Shown in pieces: positions 1 to 6,187 of a stretch of DNA of 10,874 bases. The position numbers and the translations under genes were made by a program. Numbering within the stretch: the first letter of the stretch is position 1; every line of letters begins with the position of its first letter. A model generated the notes under the pieces. The model saw only the letters and a program-made list of their open reading frames with translations, was not told the origin of the DNA and made no database searches. The stretch is from Alistipes sp. (GTDB lineage: Bacteria > Bacteroidota > Bacteroidia > Bacteroidales > Rikenellaceae): NCBI GenBank assembly GCA_017559685.1, contig JAFYQY010000133.1, positions 1 through 10,874 on the forward strand, read 5' to 3'.

Positions 1-369
1 GTTGAATGGGTTTTTACCAAGACCACCAAACGGCATCTTCGCAACACCGATAGCGACCAATGCACCCACTGCCACAATCCACAACGGAATGTTCGCAGGC
101 ATATTCATCGCCAACAACAAACCTGTAACCACAGCCGAAAGGTTGGTTATGGTCTGCTTGCCCTTTACCAAAAATTTTTGAATCAACGATTCAAAGAGCA
201 CACAGCAACCAATCGACATTGCTGTAATGCCCAAAACGCCCCATCCATAGACATAGACCGACACCGCCAACGCAGGCAAGAGAGCGATGATAACATCTCC
301 CATCAAGCGAGTAGTCGAAAGGCTGCTGTGAATATGTGGAGCCGAAGCTACAATTGTTCTATTTCCCAT
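1..369 (-). CDS. rnfD: RnfD, N-terminal part (Rnf electron transport complex membrane subunit), cut by window edge
   Basis: This is the first 123 codons of RnfD; the rest lies beyond the left edge. RnfD is an integral membrane subunit of the Rnf complex, which passes electrons from reduced ferredoxin to NAD+ and pumps Na+ or H+. The visible part starts MGNRTIVASAPHIHS, then has hydrophobic segments at about residues 24-42, 44-61 and 78-112. The visible end, GGLGKNPFN at residues 115-123, matches the conserved GG-x-GxNxFNP stretch of RnfD/NqrB proteins. The covalent FMN threonine of the family would be further downstream and cannot be checked. The ATG at 369 begins 8 nt after the rnfC stop codon, so the two are almost certainly co-transcribed. 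The reading frame is open to base 1 with no sign of damage. I am confident of the family from sequence and from the adjacent rnfC and rnfB. Confidence 0.93.
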   Translation of the reverse strand, partial: MGNRTIVASAPHIHSSLSTTRLMGDVIIALLPALAVSVYVYGWGVLGITAMSIGCCVLFESLIQKFLVKGKQTITNLSAVVTGLLLAMNMPANIPLWIVAVGALVAIGVAKMPFGGLGKNPFN

Positions 370-377
370 AACTTCAA

Positions 378-1718
378 CTATTTCTTAGCGTTACGAGCAC
401 GGATAATACCCATTACAGTCTGCTTGCCCAAGCGGATATAGTCCAATAACGCAATATTTGCAGGACAGGTAAATTGGCAGCAACCGCACTCAATACAACT
501 TACAATATCATTCTTCTCTACAACCTCCCAAGATTGCTTCTTCGACAACTTCGAGAGGAAATATGGCTCCAAGCCCATAGGACAAGCCTCCACACACTTA
601 GCGCACTTGATACAAGCCGACGGCTCACCTCGCAACGCCTCTGCGCCACTCAAAACGGTAATACCCGAGCAGCCCTTCATCACAGGCGAAGCCAAGTTCG
701 ACATCGGGCGTCCCATCATAGGGCCTCCGTTCAACACTCGGTTATCGCCCTCAGGCAGACCACCACACTTCTCAATAAGTGCCGAAACAGGAGTACCAAA
801 ACGGGTAAGCAAGTTCTTTGTATCCTTAATCGACTTGCCCGTAACAGTTACAACTCGCTGAACAAGTGGCTTATTCTTCTGCACAGCCTCGTAGACTGCC
901 ACCGCAGTCGATGCGTTGCAAACCACCGCACCTACATCGATAGGCAATGCTGGTGGAGCTGGCACCTCACGGCCTGTAACAGCAGCAATCAACTGCTTCT
1001 CACCACCCTGCGGATACATAGTCTTGAGAGGCTTAACCTCGATGCCACTATAGCTCTTTGCCAACTCGGCAAGGTGCTTGATAGCGTCAGGTTTGTTGTT
1101 CTCAACACCGATTACTGCCTTCTCAACCGATACAGCCTTCATCAAAATCGAAGTACCTACCAACAACTCCTCGCCTCGCTCCAACATTGTGCGGTAGTCC
1201 GAGGTGAGGTATGGCTCACACTCTACGCCGTTGATAATAAGAATTTCAGCCTTCTTGCCGTCAGGAATCGACAACTTGACGTGGGTTGGGAAGGTTGCAC
1301 CACCCATACCTACGATACCTGCCTCCTTGATGCGAGCAATAATATCAGCCGAAGAGAGGTTGCACTCCTTAACGAGCTCGGTCGAGAGGTCGATACCCTC
1401 GGCCCACTCGTCGCCCTCACGCTTGATCGAGATCATCATCTGGCGCAAGCCCTGACCATTTAATTGCATATCGACAGCCGTAACCGTACCCGAGATTGGG
1501 GCGTGAATATTTGCCGACATAAAGCCTGTAGCCTCGGCAATCTTCTGTCCTACCTTCACGACATCGCCCTTTGCAACGATAGCGGTGGCCGGTGCTCCGA
1601 TATGCTGTGCGAGCGGAATAGTCACCACATCGGGCAACTCCATAGGCTCAATAGCTTTCGCCTTGCTCCACTCTTTATTGTCTGACGGATGAACTCCGCC
1701 TATCGGAAATGTTTTCAT
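378..1718 (-). CDS. rnfC: RnfC, NADH-binding iron-sulfur subunit of the Rnf complex
   Basis: RnfC is the peripheral subunit thought to carry the NAD(H)/FMN site of the Rnf ferredoxin:NAD+ oxidoreductase on the cytoplasmic face. The 446-residue length is normal for the short form found in Bacteroidales. In order: a conserved N-terminus (FPIGGVHP, residues 4-10), a barrel-sandwich region with IHAPISGTV (71-79), a glycine-rich flavin/nucleotide region (GMGGATFPTHVK, 137-148), INGVECEPYLTSDYR (162-176), YPQGGEKQLI (235-244), and two [4Fe-4S] ferredoxin motifs: C369, C372, C375, C379 followed by P, and C408, C411, C414, C418 followed by P. All eight cluster cysteines are present. It lies 18 nt after rnfB and 8 nt before rnfD. 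The gene order B-C-D is the usual rnf order. There is no long C-terminal repeat extension like that of gamma-proteobacterial RnfC. Confidence 0.97.
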   Translation of the reverse strand: MKTFPIGGVHPSDNKEWSKAKAIEPMELPDVVTIPLAQHIGAPATAIVAKGDVVKVGQKIAEATGFMSANIHAPISGTVTAVDMQLNGQGLRQMMISIKREGDEWAEGIDLSTELVKECNLSSADIIARIKEAGIVGMGGATFPTHVKLSIPDGKKAEILIINGVECEPYLTSDYRTMLERGEELLVGTSILMKAVSVEKAVIGVENNKPDAIKHLAELAKSYSGIEVKPLKTMYPQGGEKQLIAAVTGREVPAPPALPIDVGAVVCNASTAVAVYEAVQKNKPLVQRVVTVTGKSIKDTKNLLTRFGTPVSALIEKCGGLPEGDNRVLNGGPMMGRPMSNLASPVMKGCSGITVLSGAEALRGEPSACIKCAKCVEACPMGLEPYFLSKLSKKQSWEVVEKNDIVSCIECGCCQFTCPANIALLDYIRLGKQTVMGIIRARNAKK

Positions 1719-1736
1719 TATAATATGTAGTAGTTT

Positions 1737-2582
1737 TTAGTTTTCCTCCTTTACTTTTGGCGGGAGTGGCGCAAGACCAATCATCTTGATTGCTCCTGTT
1801 GGACACTCAGCCACACACTTACGACACAAGCGACACTTTGTCGAGTCGATAAATGCCAAGTTGTTCTCGATGGTAATAGCTCCGAACTCGCAAACCTTCG
1901 AGCACTTGCTACAACCAATACAACCCGCCTTACAAGCCTTCATCGTTGCGGGGCCCTTATCCTTCGACACGCACGATACGTAGATCGCACGATTCTTTGG
2001 CCACTTCTTGCGCAACTCGATAACCTTCTTAGGACAAGCCGAGACGCAAGCGCCACAAGCGGTACACTTGTCGGCGTCCACCTCTGCCAAACCAGTCTCG
2101 GGGTTGATGTGAATTGCAACGAAAGCACACGCTGCAACGCAGTCGCCATAGCCCAAACATCCGTAAGCGCAGTTTGTCTCGCCCACGTATACGCCCGCAG
2201 CAATAGCGCACGAGCGAGTACCAGCATAGGTCGAGGTGCGAGGTCGCTTCTCGCAAGTACCAGCGCAACGCACAGTCGCAACTTGTGGCTCCTTAGTAGG
2301 GGCTGCCTTGCCGAGATAGTCGGCTACAGCCTTCATACAGTCTGCACCACCCACCGAGCAGTAGAGCGACGAGATATCGTCCTGCTCGACCAAAGCACAA
2401 GCCAAACCACGACAGCCAGGGAAGCCACAGCCACCGCAATTAGCTCCAGGGAGCATCTTCTCGACATCGTCGATGCGAGGATCCTCCTCCACCTTGAACT
2501 TCTGTGCTACAAAGTAGAGCACCAAGGCTGCTACCACACCAATTGCACAGAGTGTCACAATCGTAAAAATCAATGTGTTCAT
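1737..2582 (-). CDS. rnfB: RnfB, multi-cluster ferredoxin subunit of the Rnf complex
   Basis: RnfB is the membrane-anchored subunit that is the likely entry point for electrons from reduced ferredoxin. The 281-residue protein starts with a single membrane anchor (about residues 4-26). A Fes-type cluster motif follows: C49, C52, C57 and C75 in a GANCGGCGFPGC context. Further cysteine groups are C138/C142/C148/C152, a classical ferredoxin motif C173/C176/C179/C183-P, C217/C221/C224/C227/C231, and C250/C253/C256/C260-P. This richness in clusters is typical of RnfB from Bacteroidota and Clostridia and exceeds that of E. coli RsxB. The ATG at 2582 is only 1 nt from the upstream rseC-like stop codon, which suggests translational coupling. 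The second cluster motif ends CAFVAI rather than the more usual CPFxAI, a mild deviation. The protein ends in a short proline/lysine-rich tail. Confidence 0.97.
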   Translation of the reverse strand: MNTLIFTIVTLCAIGVVAALVLYFVAQKFKVEEDPRIDDVEKMLPGANCGGCGFPGCRGLACALVEQDDISSLYCSVGGADCMKAVADYLGKAAPTKEPQVATVRCAGTCEKRPRTSTYAGTRSCAIAAGVYVGETNCAYGCLGYGDCVAACAFVAIHINPETGLAEVDADKCTACGACVSACPKKVIELRKKWPKNRAIYVSCVSKDKGPATMKACKAGCIGCSKCSKVCEFGAITIENNLAFIDSTKCRLCRKCVAECPTGAIKMIGLAPLPPKVKEEN

Positions 2583-2583
2583 T

Positions 2584-3009
2584 TTATGTTAGTTTGTCAA
2601 TTGTAAATATCACTTTTCTCGATATCTTATTGCGAAAGAGATACAATATCGCATAATAGAGGGCAGTCGAGCCCATAGAGATTAATGCCGAGAGCCCCTC
2701 CGAGCATCCCAACGAGATAGCCATAGCCAACGCTCCGACAAGCACCACCAACGGCACAACGTAACACAATAGCACCGCAACAACGCCAAGCGACTGCTTA
2801 GCACCAACCTGCACGGCCTCGCCAACAGAGTATCGCTTCGCCTCCGATGTTGCGACAACAATCTCTCGTTGTTTGCTCGAGCCCATAGCGCACGCCTTGC
2901 GAGAGGCACACGAGCCACACGCCTCGTTTACCTCGATAGCGACACGCACAACTCCCTCCTCAACGGAGCGAACTACGCCTTTATGCTCTATTTGTTCAGG
3001 CTGTTTCAC
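2584..3009 (-). CDS. rseC: RseC-like membrane protein (SoxR-reducing system / Rnf-associated)
   Basis: A 141-residue protein of the RseC/MucC family, which in other bacteria is linked to the Rsx/Rnf complex (reduction of SoxR in E. coli). Here it precedes rnfB, as is common in Bacteroidota. A soluble N-terminal half has the characteristic cysteine motif C31-x2-C34-x5-C40 in an ACGSCASRKAC context. It is followed by two hydrophobic segments at about 75-99 and 105-125 and a basic tail. No in-frame ATG fits: the frame stays open back into nadE, but the homologous region begins near EHKGVV. The GTG at 3009, 13 nt after the nadE stop, is therefore my chosen start, giving KQPEQIEHKGVV after the initiator. 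The stop is 1 nt before the rnfB ATG. Function in this organism is inferred from context: assembly or redox maintenance of Rnf rather than SoxR reduction. The exact start is less certain than the identity. Confidence 0.85.
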   Translation of the reverse strand: MKQPEQIEHKGVVRSVEEGVVRVAIEVNEACGSCASRKACAMGSSKQREIVVATSEAKRYSVGEAVQVGAKQSLGVVAVLLCYVVPLVVLVGALAMAISLGCSEGLSALISMGSTALYYAILYLFRNKISRKVIFTIDKLT

Positions 3010-3022
3010 AGCAAGGATAACT

Positions 3023-4609
3023 CTATTCTGCGTACTTGTTGATAAGCGGCATAAGACGCTCGTGACCAAACGCACACGCCGAAAGACGCAAGATTGGAGG
3101 ATACTGGTAACGTTTCTTCTCGTTCTGCATAACCATCGAGTGAATCTTCTCGACAACCTCAGAATCGAAGCCTGCGTTGATAATCTCCTCACGGTGCTGA
3201 CCCTGCTCGATCATTCGCATCAAGATTGCGTCTACTACCTCGTACTTAGGCAACTCGTCGCTATCCTTCTGGCCATGGCGCAACTCGCTCGAAGGCTCCT
3301 TCTCCAAGATATTCTCAGGGATGATATCGCCCTTAATCTTATTGATATATCGAGCCACGTCGAACATCTCGGTCTTGTAGAGATCGCCCGTAACGCTGAA
3401 TGCACCTGCGGTATCGCCATAGAGAGTGCACATACCCAAAGCATTCTCACTCTTGTTCGACGAGTTCAAAACGATATAACCCTTCTTATTCTGCACCGCC
3501 ATCAACATAATGGTACGCAAACGAGCCTGAATATTCTCCTCGGTAGCGTCAAACTCGTGGCCACCGATAGCAGGTTTCAATGTATTTACGATAGAGGTAT
3601 ATGCCTCCGAGATTGGCAACACGTTATAGTCAATGCCAATACTCTCAGCCAACTGAGTAGCGTCGGTTACAGAGTGATCGGTAGAGAACTGCGACGGCAT
3701 AAGCAACGCCTTAACATTCTCCTTGCCGAGAGCCTCAACTGCAATGCAAGCCACTACAGCCGAGTCGATACCACCCGACAAGCCTACACAAGCCTTCTTG
3801 TAACCATTCTTACGGAAATAGTCACGCAAGCCCAAGACTGCCGCCTTATAGATATAGCCTGTTCGGTCGTGACGATAGAGCTCCTGTGGCAATTCGCAAG
3901 GTGTGCTCTCCTCCATTGTATCGTAGATAGCGAAGTCCTCCTCGAAAGAGTTCATAAGCAACGAGAGCTCGCCCTTGTTGTTGATTACGCACGATGTACC
4001 ATCGTAGACAATCTCGCCCGAACCTCCAACATTGTTGATAAGAACGATAGTCTTAGACTCAACAAATGCCATCTGACGCATAGTCTCGTAGCGATACGAC
4101 ATCAAGCCCTTACCATAGCGACGAGCATTGATACTGAAGATCATATCGACATTGCTATCCACTTCGTTCAAGTGCGAAAAGTCGTCACCCACAACGATAG
4201 CAACGTTCTCGCCAGCGATGCGAACAATCTTCACACCCTCACCGCTGCTCAAGAAGCCCATCTCTCGGCGAGCCGTAATATTTGCCTTGGTAATGTAACG
4301 CTTGATTTTGCCATTCTCGATAACGACGGCTGCGCTCTGAGTGCCATTCTGCATAAGGATAGGCGTACCCACCACCGCAGTAATTCCGTTACAGTACGAA
4401 GCAATCTCATCGAGTGCCTCATCACAGAGTTCCAAGAATGTAGTTTTACGGAGAAGATCAAAGGCTGGAGTTCCACTCAACGCCTGCTCGGCAAAGATTA
4501 CAACATCTGCGCCTTCCTGCTTTGCTCGCTCAACCGCAATGATAATTTTGGCGGTATTACCAGCGATATCTCCAATCGTGTAGTTTAATTGTGCAAGAGC
4601 TATTTTCAT
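3023..4609 (-). CDS. nadE: NAD+ synthase, two-domain form with a glutaminase domain lacking the catalytic cysteine
   Basis: NadE makes NAD+ by ATP-dependent amidation of nicotinic acid adenine dinucleotide in the cytoplasm. The 528-residue protein has two domains. Residues 1 to about 235 form a nitrilase-fold (CN hydrolase) domain that normally takes ammonia from glutamine. Residues about 250-528 form the synthetase domain. The synthetase looks intact: the PP-loop GLSGGIDSA (276-284), NKSENALGM (385-393), GDTAGAFSVTGDLYKTEMF (398-416) and PSSELRHGQKDSDELP (439-454). In the glutaminase domain, Glu41 (FAEQ) and Lys108 (TKANI) of the Glu-Lys-Cys triad are present. The cysteine position in the usual ICEDIW-type motif reads VVGDDF, with Gly141 (codon GGT, 4189-4187). 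No other cysteine lies between 74 and 206. The enzyme may therefore use free ammonia. It is the probable first gene of an operon with rseC and rnfBCD. Identity is very sure; loss of glutaminase activity is inferred. Confidence 0.95.
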   Translation of the reverse strand: MKIALAQLNYTIGDIAGNTAKIIIAVERAKQEGADVVIFAEQALSGTPAFDLLRKTTFLELCDEALDEIASYCNGITAVVGTPILMQNGTQSAAVVIENGKIKRYITKANITARREMGFLSSGEGVKIVRIAGENVAIVVGDDFSHLNEVDSNVDMIFSINARRYGKGLMSYRYETMRQMAFVESKTIVLINNVGGSGEIVYDGTSCVINNKGELSLLMNSFEEDFAIYDTMEESTPCELPQELYRHDRTGYIYKAAVLGLRDYFRKNGYKKACVGLSGGIDSAVVACIAVEALGKENVKALLMPSQFSTDHSVTDATQLAESIGIDYNVLPISEAYTSIVNTLKPAIGGHEFDATEENIQARLRTIMLMAVQNKKGYIVLNSSNKSENALGMCTLYGDTAGAFSVTGDLYKTEMFDVARYINKIKGDIIPENILEKEPSSELRHGQKDSDELPKYEVVDAILMRMIEQGQHREEIINAGFDSEVVEKIHSMVMQNEKKRYQYPPILRLSACAFGHERLMPLINKYAE

Positions 4610-4615
4610 TGCTAA

Positions 4616-4698
4616 AATCGGATTTTTCTTTTACTTTGGCGCAAATATAATTATAATTTATAAAATTATAAAGTTTTCTGCACCTTTTTAATCCGATT
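4616..4698. repeat. 9-bp inverted repeat bracketing the nadE/amylase gap, with an inner AT-only palindrome
   Basis: AATCGGATT at 4616-4624 and its exact reverse complement AATCCGATT at 4690-4698 lie at the two ends of the 89-nt gap between the amylase stop and the nadE start. Inside, 4657-4672 reads TTTATAA-AA-TTATAAA, a perfect palindrome with 7-bp arms made only of A and T. The outer arms are 65 nt apart, so they would make a long, weak stem. They could be operator half sites or chance. There is no T-run that would make a convincing intrinsic terminator for the amylase gene. Confidence 0.35.
4642..4673 (-). promoter_or_regulatory. Candidate promoter of the nadE-rseC-rnf operon
   Basis: On the minus strand the sequence TATATTTG (4649-4642) matches the Bacteroidota -7 element TAnnTTTG exactly. 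Its distance to the nadE ATG (32 nt) is close to that of the amylase promoter in this window (38 nt). The -33 element is weak: TTTA at 4672-4669, 19 nt upstream, matches TTTG at three of four positions. The upstream part overlaps an AT-only palindrome (4657-4672). Nadir of confidence is the -33 box; the region is so AT-rich that chance matches are easy. Confidence 0.5.
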
Positions 4699-5979
4699 CT
4701 ACCATTTTTGGCTCAACAAACGGAAGCTCCAAGGCTCCATATCGCCCCAAGTGTGCTCGTAGAGAGTCTCCTTTTCGCCCGATAATACATTTTCGTATTC
4801 GCCAGCATAGATGCCTGTATGGAAATCAGCAAAGATCTTATATGGCGAAAGGTTTGCTATATATACCACTCTACCCTGCTCATTTTCACGCACGAAGGTT
4901 AGCAAGCAGTCTGAAGCATTTGTATTGATTTCGATGAACGAGCCACCCTTATCTGCAGAGTTCAAAGCCGAGAATTCGTGCTTCAACTCGCACAATCGAC
5001 GATACGTCTCGGTCGCCTCGTTAGGCTCAAACTCGGGCATAGCATCCTTATCGAAGAAGACAAACGAGTGGTCGTAACCAATCTCCTGACCCGTATAAAT
5101 CAACGGGAAAGACTTTGGCAACACAAATGTGAGCGCACTCATAGCCTCCAACGCCTCGCCAAAACGAGACTGCTCGCTACCACTCCACGAGTTCTCGTCG
5201 TGATTCGAGGTAAACGACATATGCATAGAGGTTTGAGGGTTGTTGTTGAGTATAGAATATATCTTATCTCGCAGGACTCCGACACGAGATTTACCCTGCG
5301 CAACATCAACCATCGAGTGGTGCAACTCCCAACCATAGCAGGCATCGAAAGCGTTATCGTAGAACTCTACACCCTCAGCCTCGGCAAGCATAAAAATATC
5401 CGATTTCACGCATTGTAACTCTTTGCGAGCCTCCTGCCAAAACTCCAACGGAACGAGCATCGCCATATCGCAACGGAAGCCATCGACACCGTGTTTCTCA
5501 ACCCAGAATTTCATCGCATCAATCTGCCCCTGCCACACCTCTTTTTCGGCATAGTTCAGCTTGGCTGTATCACTCCAATCCCACGGCACCTTAGCCACAC
5601 CCTTCTCATCTCGCTCATACCAACTCATTGGTTTATTTTTCAACCACTTAGCATCACGAGCAGTATGATTGGCAACCCAATCGAGCAGCACCTTCATTCC
5701 GAGACGGTGAGCCTCCGCAACGAAGGCATCAAACTCCGCCATAGAGCCAAACTCGGGGTTGACATCGCAGTAGTCCGAAATGGAGTAATAAGAACCCAAC
5801 GAGCCTTTGCGTTCCGCCACTCCTATAGGATATATAGGCATCATCCAAACGACGTCTACACCCATATCCTTCAAGTGTTGCAAATGACGCATAGCCGACT
5901 TAAACGTTCCCTCCTCGGTCAGCTGTCGGACATTCATCTCGTATATAACTGCGCTATAGCTCCAATCTGCGTGTTGCAT
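4699..5979 (-). CDS. GH13 alpha-amylase-family glycoside hydrolase, predicted cytoplasmic
   Basis: A 426-residue enzyme of the GH13 (alpha-amylase) clan, expected to cleave or rearrange alpha-glucosidic bonds in starch- or glycogen-derived oligosaccharides. All four classical GH13 regions can be read: region I DWVANH (100-105); region II GFRCD (167-171) with nucleophile Asp171 and Arg169; region III with acid/base Glu200 in MLAEAEG; and region IV TSNHD (257-261) with Asp261. The barrel is followed by PLIYTGQEIG (292-301) and a C-terminal beta domain from about residue 345. The segment between region I and II is short, so domain B is small. The N-terminus (MQHADWSYSAVIYEMNVRQL) enters the barrel at once with no signal peptide or lipobox. 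This argues for a cytoplasmic enzyme acting on imported or stored glucans, unlike SusA/SusG. Start ATG 5979 fits a well-placed promoter. Substrate and subfamily cannot be assigned from sequence alone. Confidence 0.92.
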   Translation of the reverse strand: MQHADWSYSAVIYEMNVRQLTEEGTFKSAMRHLQHLKDMGVDVVWMMPIYPIGVAERKGSLGSYYSISDYCDVNPEFGSMAEFDAFVAEAHRLGMKVLLDWVANHTARDAKWLKNKPMSWYERDEKGVAKVPWDWSDTAKLNYAEKEVWQGQIDAMKFWVEKHGVDGFRCDMAMLVPLEFWQEARKELQCVKSDIFMLAEAEGVEFYDNAFDACYGWELHHSMVDVAQGKSRVGVLRDKIYSILNNNPQTSMHMSFTSNHDENSWSGSEQSRFGEALEAMSALTFVLPKSFPLIYTGQEIGYDHSFVFFDKDAMPEFEPNEATETYRRLCELKHEFSALNSADKGGSFIEINTNASDCLLTFVRENEQGRVVYIANLSPYKIFADFHTGIYAGEYENVLSGEKETLYEHTWGDMEPWSFRLLSQKW

Positions 5980-6017
5980 ATTCTAAATTCGTTGTTTGCT
6001 TTGAAAAATTTCGACTC

Positions 6018-6049
6018 CAAAAGTAGAAAAAACAATTCAAAAAAGCAAA
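6018..6049 (-). promoter_or_regulatory. Promoter of the GH13 gene
   Basis: On the minus strand TTTG (6049-6046) is separated by 20 nt from TACTTTTG (6025-6018). Both elements match the Bacteroidota primary sigma (sigma-ABfr type) pattern TTTG / TAnnTTTG in full, with the usual spacing. The -7 box lies 38 nt before the GH13 ATG at 5979. The -33 element is embedded in ATTTGCTTTTT, which is repeated in inverted orientation in the divergent wza promoter. Confidence 0.82.
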
Positions 6050-6104
6050 TAATAACCACAACCCGTTTTTTAACCCACTTTTTGCAGATAAAAATTTGCT
6101 TTTT
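6040..6104. repeat. Perfect 11-bp inverted repeat carrying both divergent -33 elements
   Basis: AAAAAGCAAAT at 6040-6050 and ATTTGCTTTTT at 6094-6104 are exact reverse complements 43 nt apart. Each arm contains the -33 TTTG of one of the two divergent promoters. In the middle, two 12-bp tandem units, AACCCGTTTTTT (6060-6071) and AACCCACTTTTT (6072-6083), agree at 10 of 12 positions. Their junction coincides with the centre of symmetry at 6072. The structure could be a shared regulator site or only two similar upstream promoter elements. Confidence 0.6.
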
Positions 6105-6125
6105 ATCTTATAAATGGTAACTTTG
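6095..6125 (+). promoter_or_regulatory. Promoter of the wza-wzc-HAD operon
   Basis: TTTG at 6095-6098, then 19 nt, then TAACTTTG at 6118-6125, a full match to the Bacteroidota TTTG / TAnnTTTG promoter. With transcription starting a few bases further on, the leader before the ATG at 6188 would be about 55 nt. The leader ends in an A-rich stretch (AACTAAACAATAAACAAA) rather than a Shine-Dalgarno sequence, as is usual in this phylum. No convincing riboswitch or attenuator hairpin is visible in the leader. Confidence 0.85.
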
Positions 6126-6187
6126 TGCGTTAATTACTATAACTACAACCAAGTGGTAGATAAAATTTAAACTAAACAATAAACAAA

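Noticed and set aside
474..1463. A 329-codon open frame on the plus strand opposite rnfC
   Set aside because: Antisense shadow of a highly conserved gene; no domain, unusual composition.
2873..4588. A 571-codon open frame on the plus strand opposite nadE and rseC
   Set aside because: It lies antisense to genes with clear family motifs. Its translation has no recognisable domain and is rich in residues expected from reverse reading of this codon usage. No promoter or start context was seen.
6126..6187. Possible structured leader or riboswitch before the wza-like gene
   Set aside because: Only a weak 4-bp pairing (CTAC/GTAG) is visible in an A-rich leader of about 55 nt; too short and unstructured for a known riboswitch class.
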